Program-made: the position numbers and the translations under genes
DNA from: Tissierellales bacterium
Lineage (GTDB): Bacteria; Bacillota; Clostridia; Tissierellales; JASKZW01
Reading direction: 5' to 3'
Length of the DNA: 64,000 nt
NCBI GenBank assembly: GCA_030152145.1
Contig: JASLIL010000102.1
Location: forward strand, 5,317 to 69,316
The notes under the pieces: model-generated
Database searches by the model: none
The model's input: the letters and a program-made list of their open reading frames with translations, nothing else
Told to the model about the DNA's origin: nothing
In this document: positions 43,390 to 53,737 of the stretch, piece by piece
Layout: each line of letters opens with the position of its first letter
How positions within the stretch are numbered: the first letter of the stretch is position 1

Positions 43390-44710
43390 AATTTTTTTCG
43401 GTCTAGCAGAAGATAGACCAGGTCGTTTGAATTTAGACAGCCTTAAGCTCCTTAAAACTGGAAGGAGGAACTTTATAAAATCTAGGAGCAAGGAACTTTT
43501 GGCTTATCTAGACAGCCAGTCTATAGAATATATCTTGATTGATAACTTCTTAGAGCTAGGAAATTTTAAATTAGATGAGGATATAAACTATTTTACTGAT
43601 TTAAAAACCTTGGAAGAAGGAACCCTAGAAGAGCTAGAAGGTTTTGAAATCTGCTTTTTGGAGACTTTTGACTTTAGTCCTAGAATAGATGCTAGTCTAG
43701 TCTCAGGAAAGGACATCGACCTGGGAAAAGACCTTCTTATAAAGGCCGTAGATTCAGTAGAGGAATGGGAAAATTTAAAAAAACTTATAGAAACCCTATA
43801 TGGAGAAGGATATAAAGTTTATTTCTTAAAACAAGAGGGTATAGGTAGTATCGAAGTCCTTAGACTTATAGACAGACCAACTGACCTTAATGAAGCCTGG
43901 CCTTTCGATATTTTTCTTAGGGGCCGCAAAGCCTATAATCTGAATCAGATATTGGGAATAATGGAAGATCTTAGGTCTGAGGAAGGTTGTCCTTGGGATA
44001 GGTTGCAGACCCATGAAAGTCTGAAGCCCTATCTTATAGAAGAAGCTTATGAACTAGTAGATGCTATAGAGAAAAAAGATGATCAACTCCTTCTTGAAGA
44101 GTTGGGAGACCTGCTTTTACAAGTGATCTTTCACAGTCAGTTGGCCAGGGAAGGTGGAAGGTTTGGCTTCCAAAATGTGGTAAATGCCCTGGGAAAGAAG
44201 CTAATTTATAGGCATCCCCATGTTTTTTCTCAAAAAGGTATAGAAAAAGAAGATGAAATAATATATAATTGGGATAAACTCAAGTATAGAGCCAAAGATA
44301 TAGATACATTGACTGCTAGATTAGAAGATGTATCAAAATCATCTGCTCTTCTTAGGAGTTGTAAGATCCAGGCTAGGATGGCAAAAGTTGGTTTTGACTG
44401 GCCAGACATATCTGGACCTTTTGAAAAAATTGCTGAGGAGAAATCTGAGGTAAGGCAACTTGTAGAAATGGACCTTATGGACTATGATAGAATAGAAGAA
44501 GAGGTTGGAGATTTATTCTTTTCTGTAGTTAACTTATCTAGATTTTTAAAGGTAGATCCTGATATAGCTTTACAGAAAGCTTCGGATAAATTTATAAGTA
44601 GGGTAGGAAAAATGGAAGCAATAGGCCTTGACCAAGGTTTGGATTTATCCAGGTTGTCAATTGATGATTGGGAATTGCTTTGGCAGAAGGCAAAATTAAG
44701 TGAAAAATAA
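43382..44710 (+). CDS. mazG: MazG nucleotide pyrophosphohydrolase with a degenerate N-terminal methylase-like domain
   Basis: 442 residues. The C-terminal part (~195-442) is a duplicated MazG module: LNQILGIMEDLRSEEGCPWDRLQTHESLKPYLIEEAYELVDAI, LLLEELGDLLLQVIFHSQLA and a second EExxxE...ELGD-like set (IEEEVGDLFFSVVNLSRFL). In YabN-type proteins the N-terminal ~200 residues are a tetrapyrrole (SAM) methylase; here that part starts MYRIFFGLAEDRPGRL and lacks the glycine-rich SAM motifs, so it appears shortened and inactive. It hydrolyses non-canonical NTPs. It lies in the yabN position, before hup and rqcP. Confidence 0.88.
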   Translation: MYRIFFGLAEDRPGRLNLDSLKLLKTGRRNFIKSRSKELLAYLDSQSIEYILIDNFLELGNFKLDEDINYFTDLKTLEEGTLEELEGFEICFLETFDFSPRIDASLVSGKDIDLGKDLLIKAVDSVEEWENLKKLIETLYGEGYKVYFLKQEGIGSIEVLRLIDRPTDLNEAWPFDIFLRGRKAYNLNQILGIMEDLRSEEGCPWDRLQTHESLKPYLIEEAYELVDAIEKKDDQLLLEELGDLLLQVIFHSQLAREGGRFGFQNVVNALGKKLIYRHPHVFSQKGIEKEDEIIYNWDKLKYRAKDIDTLTARLEDVSKSSALLRSCKIQARMAKVGFDWPDISGPFEKIAEEKSEVRQLVEMDLMDYDRIEEEVGDLFFSVVNLSRFLKVDPDIALQKASDKFISRVGKMEAIGLDQGLDLSRLSIDDWELLWQKAKLSEK

Positions 44711-44719
44711 TTGTTGTCA

Positions 44720-44735
44720 ATACTATGTATAGTAT
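44720..44735. promoter_or_regulatory. palindrome before the HU gene
   Basis: ATACTA-TGTA-TAGTAT, directly downstream of a TTGTCA (44714-44719) that could be a -35. It is a possible operator. Confidence 0.35.
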
Positions 44736-44771
44736 TACATAGTTAGTTTTATTAAAGAGGAGGAATATATT

Positions 44772-45050
44772 ATGAATAAAGCAGAATTAGTTGCAAGTAT
44801 AGCAGAAGAAAGCAAGTTAACTAAGAAAGATGCAGAAATTGCATTAAACGCATTTATGGATGTTGTTGAAAAGACATTAGCAGAAGGTGATAAAGTTCAA
44901 TTAGTTGGATTTGGAACTTTTGAAGTAAGAGATAGAAAAGCTAGAGAAGGTAGAAATCCAAGGAACCCAGAAGAAGTTATACAAATACCAGCTTCAAAAG
45001 CTCCTGTATTTAAAGCAGGAAAAGGATTAAAAGAGGCTGTTAATAAGTAA
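44772..45050 (+). CDS. hup: HU-family DNA-binding protein
   Basis: 92 residues, full length HU: MNKAELVASIAEESKLTKKDAEIALNAF, VQLVGFGTFEVRDRKAREGRNPRNPEEVIQIPASKAPVFKAG with the DNA-minor-groove arm RNPRNPEE and the C-terminal helix. It compacts the nucleoid and assists recombination and replication. It has the strong site GAGGAGGAA and a terminator, which fits high expression. Confidence 0.96.
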   Translation: MNKAELVASIAEESKLTKKDAEIALNAFMDVVEKTLAEGDKVQLVGFGTFEVRDRKAREGRNPRNPEEVIQIPASKAPVFKAGKGLKEAVNK

Positions 45051-45055
45051 GTTAA

Positions 45056-45083
45056 AAATCAGGTCCTTGACCTGGTTTTTTTA
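45056..45083 (+). terminator. rho-independent terminator
   Basis: Arms AAATCAGGTC (45056-45065) and GACCTGGTTT (45069-45078), loop CTT, T run, after hup. Confidence 0.85.
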
Positions 45084-45105
45084 TTAGCTTTATGTGGAGG
45101 TATAT

Positions 45106-45351
45106 ATGAGAGTAGATAAATTTTTAAAAAATTCTAGGATAATAAAGAGAAGAACAGTTGCAAAAGAGGCTTGTGAGAAAGATAGGGTTTATATAAATGA
45201 CAAGCTGGCTAAGCCAGGGGACAATTTGGCAGTAGGAGATAGACTCAGGGTAGACTTTGGGACAGGTTCTATGGAGGTTGAAGTTTTAGACTTAAGGGAA
45301 AAGCTTAAGAAGGAAGAGGCAGAGACTCTTTATAGAATAATATCAAAATAA
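45106..45351 (+). CDS. rqcP: RqcP (YabO/Hsp15-type S4 protein)
   Basis: 81 residues from ATG 45106, five bases after GGAGG; an ATG at 45094 overlaps that site. A single S4 domain: MRVDKFLKNSRIIKRRTVAKEACEKDRVYINDKLAKPGDNLAVGDRLRVDFG. RqcP binds stalled 50S-peptidyl-tRNA and works with RqcH to add C-terminal alanine tails for degradation. It occupies the yabO position of the conserved block; yabP and yabQ are missing after it. Confidence 0.92.
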   Translation: MRVDKFLKNSRIIKRRTVAKEACEKDRVYINDKLAKPGDNLAVGDRLRVDFGTGSMEVEVLDLREKLKKEEAETLYRIISK

Positions 45352-45398
45352 AAGGAATTTAGAGATATATGTCGAATAAGTATATGAGGAGGGGTATT

Positions 45399-45695
45399 AT
45401 GGCTAAAAAAAAGAAAAAAAGGCCAAAACCACTTGTAAGGTTGGGCCTTTTATTAGCTGTAGTATGGCTTATATCAACTTTTACCAGACAATTTATAATG
45501 CGAAGGGAACTTAGGGCTGAGATAGATCTAAAGAAAAAAGAAATTGCTACTATACAAAGGGATATAGATAGTATCAACAAGGAAATAGAGTCTAAGGACA
45601 GCCTGGAATTTGTTGAGAAGGTTGCTAGGGAAGACTATAAGATGGTTAAGCCAAGGGAAATCATTTATATTGATAAATCTAAGAAGAATAAGTAG
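45399..45695 (+). CDS. divIC: DivIC/FtsB-like septum formation initiator
   Basis: 98 residues from ATG 45399 (GAGGAGGGG upstream); an earlier ATG at 45369 has no site. A short Lys-rich cytoplasmic tail, one membrane helix (VRLGLLLAVVWLISTFT), a coiled coil (~RRELRAEIDLKKKEIATIQRDIDSINKEI) and the C-terminal DSLEFVEKVAREDYKMVKPREIIYI that is typical of DivIC/FtsB. It forms the divisome subcomplex with FtsL and DivIB. Its place after rqcP matches Bacillus divIC. Confidence 0.9.
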   Translation: MAKKKKKRPKPLVRLGLLLAVVWLISTFTRQFIMRRELRAEIDLKKKEIATIQRDIDSINKEIESKDSLEFVEKVAREDYKMVKPREIIYIDKSKKNK

Positions 45696-45723
45696 CCTTA
45701 GGTCTTTATTGGCCTTATATCAA

Positions 45724-45752
45724 TTGACAAGGGTAAATTAGTCATATATAAT
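45724..45752 (+). promoter_or_regulatory. consensus vegetative promoter
   Basis: TTGACA (45724-45729), 17-base spacer, TATAAT (45747-45752), 41 bases before the S1-domain gene. Confidence 0.88.
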
Positions 45753-45793
45753 AGTTTAAGAATATAATTTTTACAAGGAGGAATTGTTTATTT

Positions 45794-46189
45794 ATGCCTA
45801 TATCTGTTGGTAAAGTTATCGAGGGCACTGTAACTGGTATTACTAATTTTGGTGCTTTTGTGGACTTAGGAAAAGGAAAGAGCGGACTTGTGCATATATC
45901 AGAGATTTCGGATGATTATGTAGAGAAGGTATCAGATTACTTAAAAAAGGGTGATAAAGTAAAGGTTAAGGTTTTATCCGTTACGGATGACGGAAAAATC
46001 AGTCTATCTATAAGAAAAGCAAAACCGAAGTCAAACAATCCTATAGAAGTAGATTGGAATAAACCTGAAGACAAGCAAAGAGGACTTTCTTTCGAAGACA
46101 AAATGTCAAACTTCTTAAAGGAGAGCGGTGAGAAACAAGACCAGCTAAAGAGTAGAGAGGGTAGAAGAGGCCAAGGAGCTAAATTCTAG
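45794..46189 (+). CDS. S1 RNA-binding domain protein (YabR type)
   Basis: 131 residues. One S1 domain at ~1-75: VGKVIEGTVTGITNFGAFVDLGKGKSGLVHISEISDDYVEKVSDYLKKGDKVKVKVLSVTDDGKISLSI. A charged tail ends KSREGRRGQGAKF. It resembles YabR of Bacillus, which lies in the same place after divIC. It probably binds RNA or ribosomes; the precise role is unknown. It has its own consensus promoter and a terminator. Confidence 0.9.
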   Translation: MPISVGKVIEGTVTGITNFGAFVDLGKGKSGLVHISEISDDYVEKVSDYLKKGDKVKVKVLSVTDDGKISLSIRKAKPKSNNPIEVDWNKPEDKQRGLSFEDKMSNFLKESGEKQDQLKSREGRRGQGAKF

Positions 46190-46221
46190 GATCTTTTCAA
46201 AGTTTGTTAAATATGAAGCTT

Positions 46222-46247
46222 AAAACCGGATTATTCCGGTTTTTTTA
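46222..46247 (+). terminator. rho-independent terminator
   Basis: Arms AAAACCGGA (46222-46230) and TCCGGTTTT (46235-46243), loop TTAT, T run. Confidence 0.88.
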
Positions 46248-46267
46248 ATTTATAAAGAGGTGTGATT

Positions 46268-47644
46268 ATGGACAGGAGAGTTTATGAAAATATTATTGAA
46301 CATGGACTAATAGACAGGGAAGATAATATATTGATAGGTCTTTCAGGAGGCCCAGATTCTGTCTATCTTTTTCACCAGCTCCTAGCCTTTAGGAAGGAAG
46401 TTCCCTTTAAGATTTATATAGCTCATGTTAATCATGGAGTTAGGGGAGAGGAAGCTAAGAGAGATGAGGATTTTGTAAGAGATCTTTCTAGAAAATATAA
46501 TATCCCCTTCTACCTGAAAAAAGCAGATATGGATGGTTATGCAAGAGAGCTTGGTATATCTAAGGAAGATGCAGGTAGGAGAATTAGATATGGATTTTTT
46601 AGAGAGATTTTAAGGGACTTAGGTGGTGGCAAGATAGCAGTTGGCCACAACAAGAATGACCAGGCAGAAACCATGCTTATGAGATTCTTTAGAGGGGCAA
46701 GTCTTGATGGCTTAAAAGGTATGGACTTTAAGGCAGATGATATTATAAGGCCTATTTTAAATATAGACAGAGAGGACATAGAGGCCTATCTATTGGATAG
46801 AGATCTAGATGCCAAGATTGACAGGACAAATCTTGAAACCCTTTATATGAGAAATAGAACTAGGCTAGAGTTGATTCCCTACATAGAGGATAACTATAAC
46901 AAGAATCTTATAGACACCCTTACTAGAAATGGTGAAATCCTAAGGGAGGATGGGGAATTTTTAAATCAACTGGCCCAAAGAGAATTTAAGTCTCTGGCCA
47001 GCCTGGACCCTAAAAGGGTTAGTCTGGATCTAATGACCCTAAATAAGCTTGACTACCCTATTAGCTCAAGGGTCTTAAGATTGGCTATTAAGGAGGTTAA
47101 GGGTGACCTTCATGGCATAGAAAAAGGTCATATAGACCTGATTCTAGATTTGGCCAAGACAGGGAAGACAGGAAAGAGTCTTAATATTATTGATAATTTA
47201 ATATTTAAAACCTCCTATGGTTTGGGTATAGTTGAAGAGGAGATCCATGCTGAAAATTTTAAGCTGGAGCTTGAGGACAGCCTTAGCTTAGGTGACTATA
47301 AACTGGAGTTTTCTAAAATTTCGGCTTCTAGCTACTGGTCTAAGTCTAGGGAGGAAGGCTCCAAGTATATAGACCTAGATAAGGTTAAGGGCGACTTGTT
47401 TCTAAGAAATAGGAGACCTGGAGATTACTTCCAGCCCCTGGGTATGAAAGGGAGGAAAAAGCTTAAGGATATTTTTATAGATGAGAAGGTACCTAGGGAC
47501 CTAAGGGATAGGATTCCTCTTTTGTGTGATAGTGAAAATATAGTCTGGATTTTAGGCTATAGGGTTAGTGAAATCTACAAGGTTGATAAGGAAACTAAAA
47601 ATATATTAAAAATAAAATATCAAGGAGGACAAAATGGAGAATGA
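46268..47644 (+). CDS. tilS: tRNA(Ile)-lysidine synthase
   Basis: 458 residues from ATG 46268 (AGAGGTG upstream). The PP-loop [19 protein letters not shown] binds ATP; further motifs are [37 protein letters not shown] and [15 protein letters not shown]; the C-terminal substrate domain has [42 protein letters not shown]. It converts C34 of tRNA-Ile(CAU) to lysidine so it reads AUA. It overlaps hpt by 11 bases. Confidence 0.96.
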   Translation: MDRRVYENIIEHGLIDREDNILIGLSGGPDSVYLFHQLLAFRKEVPFKIYIAHVNHGVRGEEAKRDEDFVRDLSRKYNIPFYLKKADMDGYARELGISKEDAGRRIRYGFFREILRDLGGGKIAVGHNKNDQAETMLMRFFRGASLDGLKGMDFKADDIIRPILNIDREDIEAYLLDRDLDAKIDRTNLETLYMRNRTRLELIPYIEDNYNKNLIDTLTRNGEILREDGEFLNQLAQREFKSLASLDPKRVSLDLMTLNKLDYPISSRVLRLAIKEVKGDLHGIEKGHIDLILDLAKTGKTGKSLNIIDNLIFKTSYGLGIVEEEIHAENFKLELEDSLSLGDYKLEFSKISASSYWSKSREEGSKYIDLDKVKGDLFLRNRRPGDYFQPLGMKGRKKLKDIFIDEKVPRDLRDRIPLLCDSENIVWILGYRVSEIYKVDKETKNILKIKYQGGQNGE

Positions 47645-48173
47645 TGTAAAGGAAGTCTTGGTTTCTAAGGAAGCTATAGATGAGAAGGTTAAAGAAATGG
47701 CAGAAGAAATAAGAAAAGATTATATAGGTAATGATAATCTTATTGTAGTTGGAATACTTAAAGGTGCTGTAATATTTATGGCAGACCTAGTTAGACATTT
47801 GAACCTACCTGTCCTAATAGACTTTATGGCTGTGTCTAGTTATGGTAAATCCTCTGAGTCTACAGGAGAGGTTAAAATAGTAAAAGATTTAGACTATAGT
47901 ATTGAGGGTAAAGATATACTTATAGTTGAGGATATTATAGATACAGGCTTTACCTTGGCCTACTTGGTAGACAACCTAAAAAGGCGTGGGGCAAGGTCTG
48001 TTAGAGTGTGTACTCTTTTAGATAAGCCAGAGAGAAGAAAGGCCAATGTTAATGTTGACTATATGGGCTTTCCTATTCCAGATGAATTTGCTGTAGGCTA
48101 TGGTTTGGACTATGCAGAAAGATATAGAAACCTACCATATATAGGGGCTTTAAAGGAAGAGGTTTACAGTTAA
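47634..48173 (+). CDS. hpt: hypoxanthine phosphoribosyltransferase
   Basis: 179 residues. PRPP-binding motif [19 protein letters not shown]-terminal [19 protein letters not shown], flexible loop [20 protein letters not shown] and C-terminal [22 protein letters not shown]. It salvages hypoxanthine and guanine. It is coupled to tilS, as in Bacillus, and precedes ftsH. Confidence 0.96.
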   Translation: MENDVKEVLVSKEAIDEKVKEMAEEIRKDYIGNDNLIVVGILKGAVIFMADLVRHLNLPVLIDFMAVSSYGKSSESTGEVKIVKDLDYSIEGKDILIVEDIIDTGFTLAYLVDNLKRRGARSVRVCTLLDKPERRKANVNVDYMGFPIPDEFAVGYGLDYAERYRNLPYIGALKEEVYS

Positions 48174-48256
48174 TAGAGCTTGGAGTTTTCTTTTTTAGGG
48201 CTCTTATGTTATAATTTTTTAGTATAATATGCTTAATTAAGAAGGGAGGATTTTAG

Positions 48257-50065
48257 GTGAGAAAATTTTTTAGAGAATCGAGCCTTTATTTAGTACTTAT
48301 CTTAATAATACTATCTGCCATAGCTATGTTTGGCAAAGATCCGGAAAAGGTTAGGGATATGAACTATACTGAGCTTATACACCATATAGAGCTTGGAAAT
48401 GTTTCCAATATTGTTTCTGTTGGGGATACGGTTCTGACAGGAAGCCTTAAGGATAAGACTAAGTTTCAGACTATACTTCCTAGTCAAGCTAAGGATAGTT
48501 TTTATAAGGACTATGTACAAGAGAAGATGGAAAAAAGAGAGATTAACTTTGGAGCAGAAAGAGAGCCTACTAGACCATGGATCTTTGAGATATTGCCAAC
48601 TATTATGATTATAATCATAATGGGAGCTTTCTGGTTTATGTTTATGAATCAGTCCCAGGGTGGTGGCAATAGGGTTACGTCTTTTGGAAAGTCAAAGGCT
48701 AGGCTGCACAAGGATGATGAGGACAAGGTTACCTTTACAGATGTTGCAGGTTTGGAGGAAGAAAAAGAAGAGCTTGCAGAGATAGTAGATTTCCTTAAGG
48801 CTCCTAAGAAATATATTGATTTAGGTGCTAGGATTCCCAAGGGAGTTCTTTTAGTAGGACCTCCAGGAACAGGTAAGACCTACTTGAGTAGGGCTGTTGC
48901 AGGAGAGGCAGGAGTACCGTTTTTTAGTATTTCAGGTTCTGACTTTGTAGAGATGTTTGTTGGAGTTGGAGCTAGTAGGGTTAGGGATCTATTTGAGGAA
49001 GCAAAGAAAAAAGCTCCTTGTATTATATTTATAGATGAGATTGATGCTGTAGGTAGGAAGAGGGGTGCTGGTGTAGGTGGAGGCCATGATGAGAGAGAGC
49101 AGACTCTAAATCAGCTACTGGTAGAGATGGATGGTTTTGGTAGCAATGAGGGTATTATAGTTATGGCTGCTACAAATAGGCCAGACATACTGGACTCAGC
49201 TATCCTAAGACCAGGTAGATTTGATAGGGAGATCTATGTAGGTCTACCAGATGTTAGGGCTAGGGAGGAGATTCTAGAGGTTCATACTAAGAAGAAACCT
49301 CTGGCTGAGGATGTTGACCTTTCAGTTATAGCTAAGAGGACACCAGGTTTTTCTCCAGCAGATCTTGAGAACCTTACTAATGAGGCAGCTCTTTTAACAG
49401 CTAGACACAACAAGAAGGAAATAGATATGGAAACCATAAATGAAGCCAGCATAAAGGTAGTGGCTGGTCCAGAGAAGAAGAGCAAGGTGGTAACTGAGAA
49501 GGAAAGAAGGTTAACAGCCTATCATGAAGCAGGCCATGCAATTACTTCTAGACTTCTTCCAGGCAGTGATCCTGTTCATATGGTTACTATAATACCTCGT
49601 GGTATGGCAGGAGGCTTTACGGCCTATATACCAGAGGATGATAGAAGCTATATGACCAAGGGACAGATGGAGGATGAATTGGTTAGCCTACTGGGTGGTA
49701 GAGTTGCAGAAGCCCTGGTTTTAGGAGATATTTCTACAGGTGCCCAGAATGATATAGAAAGAGCTACAAAGATAGCTAGAAATATGGTTACCCACTATGG
49801 TATGAGTGATAAGCTGGGACCTATGACCTATGGAAATGATGATAATGAAGTTTTTGTAGGTAGGGATCTAGGTAGAACTAGGGACTATAGTGAGGAGGTT
49901 GCTGGTGAGATTGATAGGGAAATGAGAACTATTATTGACCAGGCCTACACTACTGCTGAGAAACTTTTAAGCGAAAATATGGATATACTTCATAGGGTAT
50001 CAGAGGCCTTACTTGAAAAAGAGACTCTGGATGCTAAGGAATTTGAAGAGGTATTTAATGGATAA
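48257..50065 (+). CDS. ftsH: ATP-dependent zinc metalloprotease FtsH
   Basis: 602 residues from GTG 48257 (GGGAGGA upstream). Two membrane helices ([18 protein letters not shown] and [20 protein letters not shown]) flank a short outside domain. AAA+ part: [58 protein letters not shown]. Protease zinc site AYHEAGHAI and the third ligand Asp near [15 protein letters not shown]. It degrades misassembled membrane and short-lived cytosolic proteins. It closes the conserved block and is followed by a terminator. Confidence 0.97.
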   Translation: MRKFFRESSLYLVLILIILSAIAMFGKDPEKVRDMNYTELIHHIELGNVSNIVSVGDTVLTGSLKDKTKFQTILPSQAKDSFYKDYVQEKMEKREINFGAEREPTRPWIFEILPTIMIIIIMGAFWFMFMNQSQGGGNRVTSFGKSKARLHKDDEDKVTFTDVAGLEEEKEELAEIVDFLKAPKKYIDLGARIPKGVLLVGPPGTGKTYLSRAVAGEAGVPFFSISGSDFVEMFVGVGASRVRDLFEEAKKKAPCIIFIDEIDAVGRKRGAGVGGGHDEREQTLNQLLVEMDGFGSNEGIIVMAATNRPDILDSAILRPGRFDREIYVGLPDVRAREEILEVHTKKKPLAEDVDLSVIAKRTPGFSPADLENLTNEAALLTARHNKKEIDMETINEASIKVVAGPEKKSKVVTEKERRLTAYHEAGHAITSRLLPGSDPVHMVTIIPRGMAGGFTAYIPEDDRSYMTKGQMEDELVSLLGGRVAEALVLGDISTGAQNDIERATKIARNMVTHYGMSDKLGPMTYGNDDNEVFVGRDLGRTRDYSEEVAGEIDREMRTIIDQAYTTAEKLLSENMDILHRVSEALLEKETLDAKEFEEVFNG

Positions 50066-50068
50066 GAT

Positions 50069-50094
50069 AGAGTAGCCTAGGCTACTCTTTTTTT
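50069..50094 (+). terminator. rho-independent terminator
   Basis: Arms AGAGTAGCC and GGCTACTCT around TA, then seven T, after ftsH. Confidence 0.88.
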
Positions 50095-50150
50095 GTGGAA
50101 AAATACAAGATAGGACCTTTTGAGTAGACAAAAAATATTAAAAAGTCAAA

Positions 50151-50174
50151 ATTATGAAGTTTTACCTTCATAAT
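50151..50174. promoter_or_regulatory. inverted repeat upstream of the methylmalonyl-CoA operon
   Basis: Perfect arms ATTATGAAG (50151-50159) and CTTCATAAT (50166-50174) with a six-base centre, 22 bases before the -35. A probable regulator site of unknown identity. Confidence 0.5.
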
Positions 50175-50195
50175 CGAAATATATTGAAAATATTC

Positions 50196-50225
50196 TTGCA
50201 ATAGGCAGGGTATTATTCATATAAT
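50196..50225 (+). promoter_or_regulatory. promoter of the methylmalonyl-CoA operon
   Basis: TTGCAA (50196-50201), 18-base spacer, TATAAT (50220-50225), about 50 bases before the first gene. Confidence 0.65.
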
Positions 50226-50274
50226 ATAGGTGGTAAGTTTTTTATTTTATTTCTTATGATTAGGAGGAAGTTTA

Positions 50275-51954
50275 ATGCTGGAAGACAAAAAATTGAATAA
50301 AATAGCTGAGGATAAAAAAACCTGGGACCAAGAAAAGGTGGACAAGGCTATAGCTAGATTTCCAGAGAGGAAGGAGAAGTTTACTACAGGTTCAAACCTA
50401 GAGGTAAATAGACTTTATACTCCTTTGGATTTGGAAGATTTTGACTATGGCGAGAAACTGGGTTTCCCTGGACAGTACCCATATACTAGAGGTGTTCAAC
50501 CTACTATGTATAGAGGTAGACTTTGGACTATGAGACAATATGCTGGTTTTGCTAGTGCAGAGGAATCAAATGAAAGGTACAAGTATCTTTTAGAACAGGG
50601 ACAAACAGGCCTAAGTGTTGCTTTTGACCTACCAACACAGATAGGTTACGACTCAAACCATGCCCTTAGTCAGGGAGAGGTTGGTAAGGTAGGAGTGGCT
50701 ATAGACTCCCTTAGGGATATGGAAATCCTTTTCGACGGTATCCCCCTAGATAAGGTTAGTACATCTATGACCATAAATGCTCCTGCCAGTGTTTTACTAG
50801 CCATGTATATAGTAGTGGCAGAGAAGCAGGGAGTTTCAAAAGACAAGCTTAGGGGGACTATCCAAAACGATATACTAAAAGAGTATATTGCCAGGGGTAC
50901 ATATATATTCCCACCAAAACCATCAATGAGACTTATAACAAATATATTTGAGTACTGCTCAAATGAAGTTCCTAAGTGGAATACTATAAGTATCAGCGGT
51001 TACCATATAAGAGAAGCCGGATCTACAGCAGCCCAAGAAGTAGCTTTTACCTTGGCAGATGGTATAGCCTATGTAGAAGCAGCTATAGACGCAGGCTTAG
51101 ATGTAGATGATTTCGCACCAAGACTTTCATTTTTCTTCAATGCCCACAATGACCTTCTAGAAGAGGTTGCAAAGTACAGAGCAGCCAGAAGACTTTGGGC
51201 TAGAATTATGAAGGAGCGTTTTGATGCAAAGAAGGAAAAATCAATGCAATTAAAGTTCCATACACAAACAGCAGGTTCAACCTTAACAGCGCAACAACCA
51301 GACAACAATATAATAAGAGTAGCTATACAAACCTTAGCTGCAGTACTAGGTGGCACTCAATCACTACACACTAACTCTAAGGATGAGGCCTTGGCCCTAC
51401 CAACAGAGGATGCAGTAAAGATTGCCCTAAGAACACAGCAGATAGTAGCCCATGAATCAGGTGTAGCAAATACCATAGACCCACTAGCAGGATCCTACTA
51501 TATCGAAAGCTTAACAGATGATATAGAGAAAATGGCTATGGAATATATCGACACTATAGACCGTCTAGGCGGTGCACCAGAAGCTATAGAAAAAGGATAT
51601 ATTCAAAAGGAAATTCAAAACTCAGCTTACAACTACCAAATGGAGATAGAAAGTGAAGAAAGAATAGTTGTAGGTGTCAATAAGTTCATCCAGGAAGAAG
51701 AGGGAAGCAAGGACTTGTTGAAGGTAGATCCAGTTATAGAAAAATTACAAAGAGAAAAACTAGAAGCTCTAAAGGCTGAAAGAAACAATGATAAAGTAGC
51801 AGAAAGTCTAGTCCTATTAAAGGACAAGGCAAAAACAGATGAAAACCTAATGCCTTATATAATAGACTCAGTTAGGGAGTATGCAACCCTAGGAGAAATC
51901 TGTGATACTTTAAGAGATGTTTTCGGCGAATACGAGCAGGCAGTAATTTTATAG
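50275..51954 (+). CDS. mcmA: methylmalonyl-CoA mutase, catalytic (large) subunit
   Basis: 559 residues, the catalytic TIM barrel without the C-terminal B12 domain, which is a separate gene just downstream (split mutase). Motifs: [76 protein letters not shown]-like [15 protein letters not shown], and [15 protein letters not shown]. It rearranges succinyl-CoA and (R)-methylmalonyl-CoA with adenosylcobalamin. As first gene of the operon it feeds the epimerase and the decarboxylase downstream. Confidence 0.95.
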   Translation: MLEDKKLNKIAEDKKTWDQEKVDKAIARFPERKEKFTTGSNLEVNRLYTPLDLEDFDYGEKLGFPGQYPYTRGVQPTMYRGRLWTMRQYAGFASAEESNERYKYLLEQGQTGLSVAFDLPTQIGYDSNHALSQGEVGKVGVAIDSLRDMEILFDGIPLDKVSTSMTINAPASVLLAMYIVVAEKQGVSKDKLRGTIQNDILKEYIARGTYIFPPKPSMRLITNIFEYCSNEVPKWNTISISGYHIREAGSTAAQEVAFTLADGIAYVEAAIDAGLDVDDFAPRLSFFFNAHNDLLEEVAKYRAARRLWARIMKERFDAKKEKSMQLKFHTQTAGSTLTAQQPDNNIIRVAIQTLAAVLGGTQSLHTNSKDEALALPTEDAVKIALRTQQIVAHESGVANTIDPLAGSYYIESLTDDIEKMAMEYIDTIDRLGGAPEAIEKGYIQKEIQNSAYNYQMEIESEERIVVGVNKFIQEEEGSKDLLKVDPVIEKLQREKLEALKAERNNDKVAESLVLLKDKAKTDENLMPYIIDSVREYATLGEICDTLRDVFGEYEQAVIL

Positions 51955-51965
51955 GAGGAGTAATT

Positions 51966-52361
51966 ATGGATAAGCTTATAAGAGTTTTAATTGCAAAGCC
52001 AGGACTAGACGGACATGATAGAGGAGCTAAGGTTATAGCACGTGCCCTAAGAGATGCTGGAATGGAGGTAATTTACACAGGCCTAAGACAGACTCCAGAG
52101 CAAATAGTTTCAGCAGCCATTCAAGAGGACGTAGATGCCATAGGAATGAGCATACTTTCAGGAGCTCACAACCATCTATTTCCAAGAGTTGTAGAACTTC
52201 TCAAGGAGGAAGGTGCTGATGATATACTAGTATTTGGTGGTGGCGTAATACCAGATGAGGATATACCAGGCCTAAAGGAAGCAGGTATAAAGGAGATATT
52301 TACACCAGGTACGCCTACACAGGATACAGTTGATTTTATAAGAGCTAATATCAAAAAATAA
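51966..52361 (+). CDS. methylmalonyl-CoA mutase, B12-binding (small) subunit
   Basis: 131 residues: a stand-alone B12-binding domain with the base-off/His-on motif in [28 protein letters not shown] (DxHxxG), then [22 protein letters not shown] and [15 protein letters not shown]. It binds adenosylcobalamin and pairs with the large subunit encoded 11 bases upstream. The split arrangement is common in archaea and Clostridia. Confidence 0.95.
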   Translation: MDKLIRVLIAKPGLDGHDRGAKVIARALRDAGMEVIYTGLRQTPEQIVSAAIQEDVDAIGMSILSGAHNHLFPRVVELLKEEGADDILVFGGGVIPDEDIPGLKEAGIKEIFTPGTPTQDTVDFIRANIKK

Positions 52362-52376
52362 TAGGTGGTGTATTAG

Positions 52377-53321
52377 TTGAATATAGAAAAAGATCTACTT
52401 AAAGGAGATAAAAGATCTTGTGCTAGATTGATTAGTATGCTAGAAAACCATGAAGAAGAGGCCCTAAATATTATGAAGAATCTTTATAGTAAAACTGGTA
52501 ATGCCTATGTAATAGGTATTACTGGGCCTCCGGGAAGTGGTAAAAGTAGCTTAACTGATAAGATAACAAAGCTTTTGAGAAAGCAGGATAAAAAGGTAGG
52601 AATAATAGCCATAGATCCAACCAGCCCCTTTACAGGTGGGGCTATTCTAGGTGATAGGATCAGGATGAATGATCTAAGCTTGGACCCAGGGGTTTTTATG
52701 AGAAGTATGGGAACTCGTGGTACTCTAGGCGGTATGTCCAATGCGACCTGGGGGGCCATCAAGGCTATAGACCTATGGGGAGCAGACTATATAATCATAG
52801 AAACTGTTGGAGTTGGTCAGTCAGAGATAGATATAGTTAAGATAGCTGACACTGTTCTAATGGTTATGGTTCCCAACCTGGGAGATGATATCCAGGCTAT
52901 AAAGGCAGGAACTATGGAGATAGCAGATGTTTTTGCCATAAATAAGGCTGACCTAGATGGAGCAGATAAGACAGAGCTGGAGATAGAGATGAATCTGGAC
53001 CTAGATCAAAACAAGTCCTATAGACCTCCAGTTATAAAGGTGTCTGCCAAGGAAAATGACAATCTGGATCAGCTGGTGGAGGCTATCTTAGATCATAGGA
53101 ACTACCTTGCTCAGGAGGATAGGTTTGAAATTCAGAAGAAGGAACATTTAAAGCTGGAGCTTATGAAGCTGGTGGAGGAAGATTTAAAGAACTTGATTTT
53201 CGATAAGACTGTTAGGACCAAGGTCCTTGATAGACTGGTTGAAGATATTTATAGTAAGAGCTCTGATCCTTATAGTTCCAAGGATCAGGTCTTAAGGTTG
53301 ATTAAGGAGGAGGACTTTTAA
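52377..53321 (+). CDS. meaB: MeaB/ArgK-type GTPase chaperone of the mutase
   Basis: 314 residues from TTG 52377 (AGGTGGTG upstream). G3E-family GTPase: Walker [66 protein letters not shown] and [10 protein letters not shown]. It protects and reloads the mutase with intact adenosylcobalamin. The stop overlaps the epimerase start (TAATG). Confidence 0.95.
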   Translation: MNIEKDLLKGDKRSCARLISMLENHEEEALNIMKNLYSKTGNAYVIGITGPPGSGKSSLTDKITKLLRKQDKKVGIIAIDPTSPFTGGAILGDRIRMNDLSLDPGVFMRSMGTRGTLGGMSNATWGAIKAIDLWGADYIIIETVGVGQSEIDIVKIADTVLMVMVPNLGDDIQAIKAGTMEIADVFAINKADLDGADKTELEIEMNLDLDQNKSYRPPVIKVSAKENDNLDQLVEAILDHRNYLAQEDRFEIQKKEHLKLELMKLVEEDLKNLIFDKTVRTKVLDRLVEDIYSKSSDPYSSKDQVLRLIKEEDF

Positions 53322-53722
53322 TGGTAACTAAAGTTGATCATATTGGTATTGCAGTTAAGAACCTAGAGGAGGCTCTTAAATTTTACGAGGATGTTCTGGG
53401 CATAGAATGTCTTTCTACAGAAGTTGTAGAGGAGCAGAAGGTTAAGGTGGCTTTTCTACCTATAGGGGATACAGAGGTTGAGCTTTTAGAGTCAACTGAA
53501 GAGGGAGGACCTATAGATAAGTTCATTGAGAAGCGTGGTGAGGGAATTCAACATATAGCTTATAAAGTTGATAACATAGAAGAGGCTCTAGAAGAAATGA
53601 AAGAAAAAGGTATAAGGCTAATAGACGAAAAGCCAAGATACGGAGCTGGTGGAGCGAAAATTGCCTTCCTACACCCTAAATCAACTCATGGAGTATTAAT
53701 AGAACTTTGTCAAAGAGACTAA
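53321..53722 (+). CDS. mce: methylmalonyl-CoA epimerase
   Basis: 133 residues of the glyoxalase/VOC fold. Metal ligands are visible in [19 protein letters not shown] (His), [28 protein letters not shown] (His) and HGVLIELCQ (Glu). It interconverts the R form made by the mutase and the S form used by the decarboxylase. It is coupled to meaB upstream and 15 bases from mmdA. Confidence 0.95.
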   Translation: MVTKVDHIGIAVKNLEEALKFYEDVLGIECLSTEVVEEQKVKVAFLPIGDTEVELLESTEEGGPIDKFIEKRGEGIQHIAYKVDNIEEALEEMKEKGIRLIDEKPRYGAGGAKIAFLHPKSTHGVLIELCQRD

Positions 53723-53737
53723 TAAGGAGGATTATTG

